From positions 20,755 through 84,754 of the forward strand of contig DASTPP010000344.1 of the NCBI GenBank assembly GCA_035762175.1: 64,000 bases of DNA, in the 5' to 3' direction. Shown here in pieces: positions 33,383 through 42,080 of the stretch; the first letter of the stretch is position 1; each line of letters begins with the position of its first letter. A program made the translations under genes and the position numbers. The notes beneath the pieces are model-generated. The model did no database searches and was not told the DNA's origin. It worked only from the letters and a program-made list of their open reading frames with translations. The stretch comes from DASTPP01 sp035762175. Its GTDB lineage: Bacteria > Myxococcota_A > Polyangia > Polyangiales > Polyangiaceae.

Positions 33383-36172
33383 TTAGAACTCTCCGCGCAG
33401 GCCGACGCTGGGGATGACGGGCAGGCCGGTCTGGTAGGTTTGCTGGGTGAAGTTGAAGTTGTACGAAGCGTCTTCGACGTTCGCGCGGTTGTAGGCGTTC
33501 CACAGATCGAGGTACGCGCTGAGCTTGGCGCCGCCCGAGAACGTCCAGGTCTTGTCGACGCGCAGGTCGAGCTGGTGAAAGAGCGGCAGGCGCCGGCTGA
33601 AGGGGGCGCCGGTGTTGCAGGCGTAGACGCCGGCCGCGCCGTCGAAGGTGCCGCCGAGGCCGTCGCAGGGCGTATAGAGCGGGCCCGAGATGAGGCGGAA
33701 GCGGGCGCCGACCTCCCAGCCGCGGCCGAGGCGGTAGCTGCCGAGGGCGGTCAAGATGTGCGTCTGGTCGTACTGAAAGAGGCGCATCGCCTGGTCGGGG
33801 AACTCGCGGCGCTCGGAGCGCGAGAGCGTGTAGGCGAGCCAGCCGAAGAACTTGTCGTCGGGCTTGTAGCGGAGCAAGAACTCGCCGCCGTAGACGCGGC
33901 CCGAGCCCGTGTTGAAGTACTCTTCGCCGCGCTCGGTGGCGCGGCGGCCGACGAGGCGGTCGAGGTCTTTGTAGTAGCCCTCGGCCGAGAGCTCGACCTG
34001 CCGCGTGATCTCTTGCTCGACGCCGAGCGCGTAGTGGGCGGCGCGGGTCGAGCGCAGCTTGGTCGAGCCGAAGACGGGGTCGGTCTCTTGCAGGGTGGGG
34101 TTCTGGTGGTAGGTGCCGGCGCCGCCCTTGAGGGTGGTGCGGAGCGAGCCGGGCCCGCCCGGCACGACGTCGTAGCGGGCGCTCGAGCGGACGCTGCCGT
34201 CCCAGCCCGCGGTGCGGTTCGAGTAGTCGGCGCGCGCGCCGACGTTGACGCGCAGGCGCGGGGTGGGGCGGGCCTCGAGCTCGACGAAGCCGGCGGGCAG
34301 AAAGAGCTCGGCGTCGCCGCGGCGGGTGTAGATGCGGCGCGAGTTGATCGCGCCCGAGTCGGTCTCGCCCGGGCGGGGCGGCGCCGGGGCGCGGATGTCG
34401 AGGTCGGCGGTCGAGTAGAGGATGTCTTCGCCGACGCGCAGGGTGAGCCAGGGCGCGAGCTTGGCCGAGACCTCGGCGCGCGAGCTGAAGGGCCGGCCCT
34501 TGATGCCGATGCGCAAGACGCCCGCGTTCAGCTTGGTGTCGTCGTAGCCGTAGGCGGCGACGGCCGAGAACGAGACGTCGCTCGTCAGCTCGTGCTGGTA
34601 GAGCAGCTGCAGGCGCCCGAAGCCGCTGCCGACGCCGGCGGCGCCGCCGAGCCCGGGCTCGTTCTCGGGGGGGGTGCGAATGAAGAGGCGCAGCCGGTCG
34701 TCGGCGCCGAAGTAGCCGAGGCGCAGGCGCGCGCCGGGCGCCGGGCGCGTCTCGAGGAAGGCCTGGTAGTCGTAGTAGACGGGCGCCCGCGTGGCGCCGA
34801 CGCCGCCGCCGCCCTCGAGAATCGGCCCGATCCAGGCGTCGACGTGGCTGCGGCGGCCGGCGATGAGAAAGGTCGTGTTGCGCAGGAAGGGCACGGGCCC
34901 CTCGGCGAGCAGGCGGGCGTCGATGAGGTCGACCTGCGCCAGGCCGTGGTACTTGCCGTCTTGCCGCGCGCCGCGGGTGCGCACGTCGATGATGCCGCCG
35001 GTGGCGCGGCCGTAGGGGGCGCCGAAGTTCGAGGGGTAGAAGTCGATCTTGTCGAGGGCCTCGGTGGGCAGCACGCTCGAGAAGCCGCCGAAGTGGTAGA
35101 CGTTGGGCACGGGCGTGCCGTCGACGAAGATCTGCGTCTCCTCGGGGGCGGCGCCGCGCACGATGAGCAGCGCCTGGCCGTTCGGCGGCCGCGCCACGCC
35201 CGGCAGCGCCTGGATGGCGCGCAAGGCGTCGCCGTTCGTGCCGGGTATGCGCGAGAGCTCGCGCTGCGTGAGCGTGCGGCGCGTGACCTCGCGGGGGGGC
35301 GGCTCGCCCCGCACCGTCACCTCTTCGGCGTCGGCGCGCACCTTGAGGCGGTAGACGAGCTCGGTCGCCTCGCCGCCCGCGACCTGCTCGTCGGCCTCGA
35401 GGCCCTCGAAGCCCTCGGACACGACGCGCACGGCGTAGGTGCCGGCGGGCAGGTCGGCGATCTCCCACGAGCCGTCGTCGCGCGTCAGCACCTCGCGCGG
35501 CCCGGGCGCGGGGCCGCCGGCCGGCGCGGCAACGGGCGTCGTCGCCGGCGGGTCGCCCGGCGCCCCGGACGGCGCGGGGGCGGCGGCGCTCGGGGCGGGG
35601 GCAGGCGCGGGGGCGGCGGCAGGGGCCGCGGCGGGGGCGGCGGCAGGGGCCGCGGCGGGCGCGAGCGCCTTGGGACGCAGCGAGACGCGGACGCCGCCGA
35701 GCGGCTCGCCCGAGGCGCCGACGGTGACGCGGCCGCGCAGGACGCCGCGGGCGGGCGCGGGGGCGGCGTCGGGGGCCGCGGCGGGCGGGGGCGCGGCGGG
35801 GCGGCGGAACTCGTACCGATAAAGGATCTTCGCCGGGACGGGCCGCCCGCCCCGGGTCGCCGGGTCGAACTCGAAGGCGCGCGCCGCCTCGAGCGCGGCC
35901 TCGTCGAAGCCGTTGCCGGCGCCGGCCTGCACCTCGGCCGACTCGACGCGGCCGCCGACGCCGATGCGCAGGGCGAGCACCACCCGGGCCTCGAGCCCCT
36001 GGCGCTCGGCCTCGGCCGGATACCTTGCTTCGACGAATTTACGAAGTTTTGGCGGTTCGATCGCCCCGTCGTCCGCGCGCACCTCGGTCGGCTGCGCCGC
36101 GGCGGGCGGCGCGATCGAGGCGTGAGCGAGGGCGAGCGAGGCGCACGCGAACACGCGTGACGCTCGGCGCAT
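33383..36172 (-). CDS. TonB-dependent receptor with N-terminal TonB-like domain
   Basis: 929 residues from ATG 36172, which has AAGGA at normal spacing; ATG 36181 sits directly against that site and is less likely. Signal peptide ending PPAAAQ. Residues about 40-125 resemble the C-terminal domain of TonB itself (KFVEARYPAEAERQGLEARV; FEFDPATRGGRPVPAKILYR). An Ala/Pro-rich insert and a carboxypeptidase-regulatory-like beta domain (PAGTYAVRVVSEGFEGL) follow, then the plug (RELSRIPGTNGDALRAIQAL; FVDGTPVPNVYHFGG) and a 22-strand-type barrel. Substrate unknown. First gene of an operon with the lipoprotein, ExbB, ExbD and TonB, behind a sigma-54-type promoter at 36268-36282. Confidence 0.92.
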   Translation of the reverse strand: MRRASRVFACASLALAHASIAPPAAAQPTEVRADDGAIEPPKLRKFVEARYPAEAERQGLEARVVLALRIGVGGRVESAEVQAGAGNGFDEAALEAARAFEFDPATRGGRPVPAKILYRYEFRRPAAPPPAAAPDAAPAPARGVLRGRVTVGASGEPLGGVRVSLRPKALAPAAAPAAAPAAAPAAAPAPAPAPSAAAPAPSGAPGDPPATTPVAAPAGGPAPGPREVLTRDDGSWEIADLPAGTYAVRVVSEGFEGLEADEQVAGGEATELVYRLKVRADAEEVTVRGEPPPREVTRRTLTQRELSRIPGTNGDALRAIQALPGVARPPNGQALLIVRGAAPEETQIFVDGTPVPNVYHFGGFSSVLPTEALDKIDFYPSNFGAPYGRATGGIIDVRTRGARQDGKYHGLAQVDLIDARLLAEGPVPFLRNTTFLIAGRRSHVDAWIGPILEGGGGVGATRAPVYYDYQAFLETRPAPGARLRLGYFGADDRLRLFIRTPPENEPGLGGAAGVGSGFGRLQLLYQHELTSDVSFSAVAAYGYDDTKLNAGVLRIGIKGRPFSSRAEVSAKLAPWLTLRVGEDILYSTADLDIRAPAPPRPGETDSGAINSRRIYTRRGDAELFLPAGFVELEARPTPRLRVNVGARADYSNRTAGWDGSVRSSARYDVVPGGPGSLRTTLKGGAGTYHQNPTLQETDPVFGSTKLRSTRAAHYALGVEQEITRQVELSAEGYYKDLDRLVGRRATERGEEYFNTGSGRVYGGEFLLRYKPDDKFFGWLAYTLSRSERREFPDQAMRLFQYDQTHILTALGSYRLGRGWEVGARFRLISGPLYTPCDGLGGTFDGAAGVYACNTGAPFSRRLPLFHQLDLRVDKTWTFSGGAKLSAYLDLWNAYNRANVEDASYNFNFTQQTYQTGLPVIPSVGLRGEF

Positions 36173-36267
36173 GGGCCCCATCCTTTTCGAGAGGTCGGTG
36201 CCCGCCCGGCGAGCCTTCGTTCACCCGGCGGGCACCGTCCGTCGTTGCGGAACGGACCCTATCCAGA

Positions 36268-36282
36268 GCAGGTCGTGTGCCA
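36268..36282 (-). promoter_or_regulatory. Candidate sigma-54 promoter for the TonB operon
   Basis: On the minus strand the sequence is TGGCAC-ACGAC-CTGC, against the consensus TGGCAC-N5-TTGC; the invariant GG and GC are exactly 10 bp apart. The expected transcript start is near 36257, about 85 bases before the receptor ATG. A sigma-54 activator gene lies divergently next door. Confidence 0.65.
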
Positions 36283-36352
36283 CCCCGGCGGTGCCGGTGG
36301 GGGTGTTTCCGATCCAGCGATTCGAAATGCCTTGAAAACGACAATCAATCGA

Positions 36353-36370
36353 ACCCCGGTTCACAGGGGT
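36353..36370. promoter_or_regulatory. Inverted repeat between the two sigma-54 promoters, possible enhancer
   Basis: ACCCC-GGTTCACA-GGGGT is an inverted repeat about 100 bp upstream of the receptor start site and 200 bp upstream of the activator start site; a related half site GGGGTGAAC occurs at about 36394-36402. The location fits an activator binding site. This is weak evidence on its own. Confidence 0.3.
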
Positions 36371-36569
36371 GCTACCGATTTTCTTCCACACTGGGGTGAA
36401 CGGGCCTCAGTTTGGCCCTGCGAGGGCGAGCGAGGGGGTGGGGCGGCCCGGGTTCGGAAGGGTACGGAGGCATCCAAAATCGGAGGCTGGATAGTTCCGG
36501 ATGTTGTCGGGCGGAGGGCCCGAACGGTAGACTCGAGGTCCGCGGCCCGATTGCCGGCCCTTTGGCGTC

Positions 36570-36583
36570 GGCACCCCTCTTGC
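36570..36583 (+). promoter_or_regulatory. Candidate sigma-54 promoter of the activator gene
   Basis: GGCAC-CCCTC-TTGC matches the -24/-12 consensus (TGGCAC-N5-TTGC) except for the first T, with GG-N10-GC spacing. The transcript would start near 36595, after the ATG at 36585 and before the GAGGTGG site that precedes ATG 36621. This supports 36621 as the true start and suggests self-activation. Confidence 0.6.
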
Positions 36584-36620
36584 GATGCGCGGGGGTGCGG
36601 GCGCGCCCGCCGAGGTGGCC

Positions 36621-39578
36621 ATGACCGGAATGACGCCCGAAGAGATCCGAAGGCTACGCGGCGGGCGCAGCCGCGCCGAGTTCGCGCGGCGGCTCGGGGT
36701 CAGCCCGCTCACCGTCTATCGTTGGGAGCTACCGGACGGCGCGACCGAGGCGCGCCGCCCGCGCGGCGCGATCTTGTCGCGCCTCTTGCACGAGGCGTCG
36801 CGGCCCTCGAACGACGGCGAGGCGCCGCCGGGCGAGGGGGCGGCGGGCGCGGGGTCGGGGCTGCCCTCGCCGCGCCGGGCGCCGGCGGCGGCCCCGCCGC
36901 GCGCGCCGGCGGCGCACGCGCTCGCGCCGGCCGCGTCGCTCGCGCTCGCGGCCGAAGACGAGCTGCTCTTGCTGCCGCTCATCTCGCGCATCCTGGCGGG
37001 GCAGCTCGGCGAGGTCGAGCGGGCGCTGGTGGGGGCGCTGGTCGGCAACCGGCTGGTGTCGCCGGGGGGCCGGGCGCTCGCGACGGCGCTGCTCGCGCAG
37101 ACGCAGACGCTCGCGACCTTCGACGGGCGGGGGGCGTACGCCTCGCTCGGGGGCTTCCTGCGCGACGCCGACGCGGGGCTCTTGCCGCCGCTGGTCGAGC
37201 TGCACGTGCGCGTGGCGGCCGCGTTCGTCTTCTCGTCGTACGACGGGCAGCTGCTCGACATCGGCAAGGTCAACGCCACCATCGACCGGGGCGAGAAGCT
37301 CTGCGAGGCGGTGGGCTCGCCGGACGTGCGCTTCCTGTTGCTGGTGGGGCAGGCGGCCTCGTCGCTGCAGGGCGGCGCGCGCGACTGGGGCCGGGGGGCG
37401 GCGGCGCGGCTGGTGGCGCTAGGCGAGACGCTGAGCGAGCCCCTGCCGAAGCTCTTCTTCGACGAGATCCAGGCGCACGGGGCGTACGCGGCCGGGCGGC
37501 GCGCGGTGGCGATGCGGGCCTTCGAAGAGGTCGCGGGGCGGGCGGCGGCGCTGGGGCTCACGTCGATCGAGGTGCGGTGCCTGACCTTCCTGGCGCGGGC
37601 GCGGGCCGACGAGTTCGAGCCGCCCGAGAGCCTGCTGGCGCTCGCGCAGCGGGTGCGCGCGGCGATGTGGCGGGGGCGGCTGCGGCCGGGCCTGCACTCG
37701 GCCTTCTTGACGGTCACCGAGGCGAACGCGCTCCTGCGGCTCGGGCGCATCGAGGAGGCGGCGGCCTGCCTGCGCGCGGGCATCGAGGAGGCCAAGCACC
37801 TCGGCCTGGGGGCGAACCCGCTCATTCCGGCGACGCTGCGGCTCGCCCACCAGTGCGGGGTCGGGGGCCTGCTCGAGCCGCTGCTCGAGGCGCTCGCGGC
37901 CGACCGCAGCCCGGCGGGCAAGGTCTCGGTGCGGCTCTTGCGGGCGGTGCAAGCGGTCTCCGAGGGGCAAGACGCGCTCGACGAGCTCGACGAGGTCATG
38001 CGCGTCATCGAGTCGGTGCACGGCCACCCCTTCTGGAAGCTCGGCGGCACGATGCTCGCGTACGAGACGCGCGTGCTCTACGCGGGCGGGCAGGGCGCCG
38101 CCGAGCTCGAGCGGCCCTTCGAGCGGCTGCTCGCGCTGCAGCCGGCGCCGCACAGCGACGCGCGCTTCAAGCGGGCGCAGGCGATCGAGTGCGCGCGCCG
38201 GGGGCAGTTCGCCGAGGCCGAGGCGCTCTTCCAGGGCGCGCTCGCGACCTTCACCTCGGCGCACGACCAGCCCGAGGTGGCCTGGACGCGGCTCTGGCTG
38301 GCGCGCCTGCAGGTGCACCTGCGCCGGCGCCACGCGGCCGAAGAGCTCGAAGAGCGCAAGCGCGCCTGCGCCGAGCTCGGCCTGCGGTTGCCGCCGGAGG
38401 TGGCCTTCGGCGGGGGGCGGGCGGCGCCGCGGCCCGGGCCCAAGGCGGGGGCGGGCCCGCGCCCGCTCGCCGCGTACGTCGAGCGGCTCGGCCTGCGCGG
38501 CCTGTCGCACGAGACCATCTTGCGCGAGCTGTCGGCGGCGTGCGGCGAGCTCTTCGGGCCCCAGGCGGCCGTAATTAAAGAGGAGGGCGACGAGGCGGGG
38601 GCCCCGCCGGCGCGGGCCGAGGGCGCGGGGGGCGAGTGGTTCGAGTTCGGCGACGGCGCCGGGCGGCTCTTCCGGCTCGGCCTGCGCCGGGCGCCGGGGC
38701 CGGCCGAGCGCGACCTCGCGCGGGTGCTCGCCGCGGTGGCGGGCCTCGCGCTCGAGGTCTCGTCGCTGCGCGGCCTCGGCGGCGCGCTCGACGAGGACGA
38801 CGCGCGCACGCCCGAGCTCGAGGGCTTCGTCGCGGTCTCGCCCGCGATGCGGCGGCTGCGCGAGGAGGTCGCGCGCCTCGCCGCCTCGCCCGCGACGGTG
38901 CTCCTGCTCGGCGAGTCGGGCTCGGGCAAGGAGGTCATCGCCCGGGCCCTGCACGCGCTCTCGCGCCGGGCGGCCGAGAAGTTCGTCGCCTTCAACTGCG
39001 CCGCCGTGCCCCACCACCTCTTCGAGGGGCAGATCTTCGGCCACCGCCGGGGCTCCTTCACGGGCGCGACGTCCGACAGCCCGGGCGTGGTGCGCGCCGC
39101 CCACGGCGGCACGCTCTTCCTCGACGAGATCGGCGAGCTGCCGCTCGACGTGCAGCCGAAGCTCTTGCGCTTCCTCGAGAACCGCGAGGTGACGCCGCTC
39201 GGCGACGTGCGCCCGGTGCCGGTCGACGTGCGCGTCGTGACGGCGACGCACCGCGACCTCGCGCAGCTCGTGCGCGAGGGGCGCTTCCGCGAAGACCTGT
39301 ACTACCGCCTGAACGTCGTGCCGCTGCGCATCCCGCCCCTGCGCGAGCGGCCGGAAGACATCGCCCCGCTCGCCCGCCACTTCGCCCGCCAGCTGAGCGG
39401 ACCGCCCGCCCCGCCGCCCGTGCTCGCCCCGGACGCGCTCGCGGCGCTCGCGACCTACCCCTGGCCGGGCAACGCGCGCGAGCTCCGGAACGTCATCGAG
39501 CGCGCGCTCGCCTTCTCGCCGCCGCCGCCCGTGCTGACGGCGTCGCACCTCGGGGCGCTGGGCAGCCCGCGGCGCTAA
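36621..39578 (+). CDS. Sigma-54 activator with N-terminal XRE-type HTH and TPR-like sensor
   Basis: 985 residues from ATG 36621, preceded by GAGGTGG. The N-terminal 5-45 is a helix-turn-helix of XRE type (RSRAEFARRLGVSPLTVYRW). A Pro/Ala linker is followed by a long alpha-helical, TPR-like section (about 100-590) with no known ligand site, then the AAA+ domain: Walker A GESGSGKE (764-771), the sigma-54 contact loop as GSFTGA (811-816, usually GAFTGA), Walker B GGTLFLDEIGELP, and FREDLYYRLNVVPLRIPPL. It ends soon after NARELRNVIERALAF with no C-terminal Fis-type HTH, so DNA binding must use the N-terminal HTH. It likely controls the divergent TonB operon and its own gene, judging from the two sigma-54-type promoters between them. 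Confidence 0.93.
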   Translation: MTGMTPEEIRRLRGGRSRAEFARRLGVSPLTVYRWELPDGATEARRPRGAILSRLLHEASRPSNDGEAPPGEGAAGAGSGLPSPRRAPAAAPPRAPAAHALAPAASLALAAEDELLLLPLISRILAGQLGEVERALVGALVGNRLVSPGGRALATALLAQTQTLATFDGRGAYASLGGFLRDADAGLLPPLVELHVRVAAAFVFSSYDGQLLDIGKVNATIDRGEKLCEAVGSPDVRFLLLVGQAASSLQGGARDWGRGAAARLVALGETLSEPLPKLFFDEIQAHGAYAAGRRAVAMRAFEEVAGRAAALGLTSIEVRCLTFLARARADEFEPPESLLALAQRVRAAMWRGRLRPGLHSAFLTVTEANALLRLGRIEEAAACLRAGIEEAKHLGLGANPLIPATLRLAHQCGVGGLLEPLLEALAADRSPAGKVSVRLLRAVQAVSEGQDALDELDEVMRVIESVHGHPFWKLGGTMLAYETRVLYAGGQGAAELERPFERLLALQPAPHSDARFKRAQAIECARRGQFAEAEALFQGALATFTSAHDQPEVAWTRLWLARLQVHLRRRHAAEELEERKRACAELGLRLPPEVAFGGGRAAPRPGPKAGAGPRPLAAYVERLGLRGLSHETILRELSAACGELFGPQAAVIKEEGDEAGAPPARAEGAGGEWFEFGDGAGRLFRLGLRRAPGPAERDLARVLAAVAGLALEVSSLRGLGGALDEDDARTPELEGFVAVSPAMRRLREEVARLAASPATVLLLGESGSGKEVIARALHALSRRAAEKFVAFNCAAVPHHLFEGQIFGHRRGSFTGATSDSPGVVRAAHGGTLFLDEIGELPLDVQPKLLRFLENREVTPLGDVRPVPVDVRVVTATHRDLAQLVREGRFREDLYYRLNVVPLRIPPLRERPEDIAPLARHFARQLSGPPAPPPVLAPDALAALATYPWPGNARELRNVIERALAFSPPPPVLTASHLGALGSPRR

Positions 39579-40445
39579 TTCGGGCGGCCCCTCGGGCGGG
39601 GGCGCGGCCGCGCCGGGCGGCGCCTGGCGCGCGACGGCGGCGAAGGCCTCGACGGGCAGCGTCTCGCCGCGCGCCTCGGGGTCGACGCCGGCGGCGCGGC
39701 AGGCGGCGAAGAGCTCGGCCTCGCCCCAGCCGTAGAGCCCGCGCCAGGCGTTGCGCAGGGTCTTTCGGCGCTGGCCGAAGGCGCGCGCGACCGCCTCGCG
39801 GAAGGCGGGGGTCTCTTCGGCGCGGGGCGGCCGCAGCGGCGAGAGGCGCACGACGGCCGAGTCGACGGCGGGGGCGGGCCAGAAGGCGCCGGGGCGGGCG
39901 ACGAAGGCGCGCTCGGCGGCGAAGGCGGCCTGCACGAAGACGGTGAGCGCGCCGTAGGCCTTGGTGCCGGGCGGGGCGGCCATGCGGTCGGCGACCTCGC
40001 GCTGCACCATGAAGGCGGCGCGGTCGACGAGGCCGGCGGCGGCGGTCGCCTGGCGCAAGAGGGCGCCGGTGACCGAGTAGGGCAGGTTGCCCGCGAGCGC
40101 GAGCGGCCGGGGGGCGCCGGAGAGCGCCGCGGCCCAGTCGATCTCGGTCGCGTCGGCCTCGCGCAGGACGAGCGCGCCGGCGGCGATCGCGGCGGCGAAC
40201 GACTCGGCGAGCAGGGCGGCGAGCTCGGGGTCGCGCTCGACGGCGACGACGCGCGCGCCCCGCTCGAGCAGCGGCCCGGTGAGCGCGCCGAGCCCGGGGC
40301 CGATCTCGAGCACGGTGCCGCCCGCGGGCGCGGCGAGCTCGGCGATGGCGCGGGCGAGGCGCGCGTCGCGCAGGAAGTTCTGCCCGAGCGCCTTCTTCGG
40401 CCGCCCGCCGGCGGCGCGGTAGCGCGCGAGCAGCTCAGCGCTCAC
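39575..40445 (-). CDS. rsmA: 16S rRNA dimethyladenosine transferase RsmA/KsgA (stop codon missing)
   Basis: GTG 40445, overlapping the DUF58 gene's stop by 11 bp. Starts with RPKKALGQNFLRD, then the SAM-binding TVLEIGPGLGALTGPLL, VVAVERDPELAALL, the catalytic NLPYSVT motif, and FWPAPAVDSAVVRL with the C-terminal FGQRRKTLRNAW. It dimethylates two adjacent adenines of 16S rRNA during 30S assembly. The family-length protein ends around VEAFAAVARQ (about 39630), but there is no in-frame stop: the frame runs on to 37419 (1008 residues) antisense to the sigma-54 activator. In the +1 frame TAG lies at 39577-39575, and a GC-rich homopolymer precedes it, so a frameshift is likely. The interval here ends at that TAG. 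Confidence 0.85.
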
Positions 40446-42060
40446 CGGCGCCGCCCCCCCGCGCGCCCGGCCCGAGCGCGAGCGAGGTCGCGCCCGCCCC
40501 CGCCTTCGGGGGGCCCTGCCGCGCCCGCGCCGCCTGCGTGCGCACGCCGAGCCGCGAGAGCGCCCGCTCGCCCCGCTCGCGCTCGTGCCGCGCCCGCGTC
40601 GCCATCGCCCGCACGAGCGCCGCCGCCTCGGGCCGCCCGTCGTCGACGGCGCGCAGCGAGGGCTCGACGTGCGCCGGCACCCAGCGCAGGGTCACGCCCG
40701 CGCGCGCGAGCTTGCGGATGGCGGCCGCGAGCGGGGACGAGACGAGCTCGGGGGTGGGCGAGGCCACGTAGACGAGGGTCGGCCGGGGCCGCTCGGCCGC
40801 GACGCGCCCGAGCGCCTGCACGAGCGCGGCGTCGGCGGCGGCGCGCTCGGGCTCGGAGCGGGGCGGCGACTCGACGCCGAAGGCGTAGAGGTAGTGGCGC
40901 AGCGCCCGCTCGGACGCCGAGCCGCCCCGGGGCAGCGGCGCCGCGAAGGGCGCCTTCGACGTGAGGGCCGTCGCGCGCTGGGCGAGCCGCTCGAGGTCGC
41001 TCCGGCGCACGTCGGACAGGCCCCGCGCGTCGAGCGGGCGCAGGTGCTCGAGCACGCGCAGGGCGACCTCCTGCTCGTCGAGGTCGCTCCGGTCGCGGTC
41101 GTAGGTCGAGGCGCCGTGGGCGAGCGCCTCGAGCAGGCGCGCGCCGTGGGCGGGCCCGCGCGCGGGCGGCACCCACTCGAGCACGCGCGAGGCGACGACG
41201 GCGAGGCCCACCCGGTCGCCGAGCCGCAGGTGCTGGCTGACGAGCGCGGCCGCCTCGTCGACGAGCAGGTCGAGCGGCGCCGTGCCGGGCGCGCCCGCCC
41301 AGAGCTCGACCGAGCCGTCGAGGATCACCCACGCGGTGTCGCGCTGCTCCTGCTCGTACTCGCGCACGAGCAGCTTGCCGCGCCGGGCCGAGGCCCGCCA
41401 CGCGATGCGCTTGAAGGGGTCGCCCGGCCGGTGGTCGCGCAGCTCGCGCAGGTCGTCGCCCTCGCCCCGCCCCCGCCCGCTCCGGAGGCCGTCGAGGCCG
41501 CGGCGGCTGCGCCCGCCGAGCGGCGAGCGCAGCGACACGAAGAGCGGCGCCGGCAGGACCTCGACGCCGAGCGGGTTGGCGAAGGTGAGCGGCACCTCGA
41601 AGAGGCCCGGCACCCCGCGCACCTCGAGCGCGAGCCCGAAGACGCCGTGGCGGCCGACGCGCGGGGCGCGCACGCGCAGCTTGACCCGGAGCGAGCCCGA
41701 GGCCGGCACCTCGCCCTCGGCCGGCTCGACCTTGACCTCGAGCAGCCCCGAGGCGACGGGCCGCAGGGCGACGAAGCGCGCGGCGAGCGAGTCGCGGTTT
41801 CTGAGCTCGGCCGAGAGCGTCACCTCGCCGCCGCGCGCGACGCGCACGCGCCGCTTGGCGGTGCGCCAGACCATCTCGAAGCCGGCGGCGCGCACGCGCG
41901 CGACCGACACGAGCGTCGCGCCGCGCGCCACGGCGACGCCGAGCACCACCGCCACGCCCCAGCCGACGACCGCGCCCGAGCCCGCGAGCAGGCCGGCGCA
42001 CGCCACCGCCACGCCGCAGAGCGCGAGGTGGACCGACGCGGCCGTCGGGTACAGGCGCAT
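40435..42060 (-). CDS. DUF58 domain-containing protein
   Basis: 541 residues from ATG 42060. Two hydrophobic N-terminal segments anchor it in the membrane (VHLALCGVAVACAGLLAG; VVGWGVAVVLGVAVARG), followed by a beta-sandwich-like part and the DUF58 signature ELRDHRPGDPFKRIAWRASA, then KLLVREYEQEQRDTAWVILD, a vWA-like region. DUF58 proteins are encoded with MoxR ATPases; the pair is thought to assemble or regulate envelope or metal-dependent complexes. Here it follows the MoxR gene on the same strand (20 bp gap) and overlaps rsmA, with a DUF4350 gene at the head of the operon. Confidence 0.92.
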   Translation of the reverse strand: MRLYPTAASVHLALCGVAVACAGLLAGSGAVVGWGVAVVLGVAVARGATLVSVARVRAAGFEMVWRTAKRRVRVARGGEVTLSAELRNRDSLAARFVALRPVASGLLEVKVEPAEGEVPASGSLRVKLRVRAPRVGRHGVFGLALEVRGVPGLFEVPLTFANPLGVEVLPAPLFVSLRSPLGGRSRRGLDGLRSGRGRGEGDDLRELRDHRPGDPFKRIAWRASARRGKLLVREYEQEQRDTAWVILDGSVELWAGAPGTAPLDLLVDEAAALVSQHLRLGDRVGLAVVASRVLEWVPPARGPAHGARLLEALAHGASTYDRDRSDLDEQEVALRVLEHLRPLDARGLSDVRRSDLERLAQRATALTSKAPFAAPLPRGGSASERALRHYLYAFGVESPPRSEPERAAADAALVQALGRVAAERPRPTLVYVASPTPELVSSPLAAAIRKLARAGVTLRWVPAHVEPSLRAVDDGRPEAAALVRAMATRARHERERGERALSRLGVRTQAARARQGPPKAGAGATSLALGPGARGGGAGER

Positions 42061-42080
42061 CGCGCGCGTCGCCCCCGCCC

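Noticed and set aside
33440..36160. 906-codon plus-strand open frame
   Set aside because: Shadow of the TonB-dependent receptor gene; only low-complexity Ala/Gly/Arg sequence.
36585..36620. Start of the sigma-54 activator at ATG 36585
   Set aside because: It lies at the -12 element of the predicted promoter and upstream of the predicted transcript start; ATG 36621 has a GAGGTGG site.
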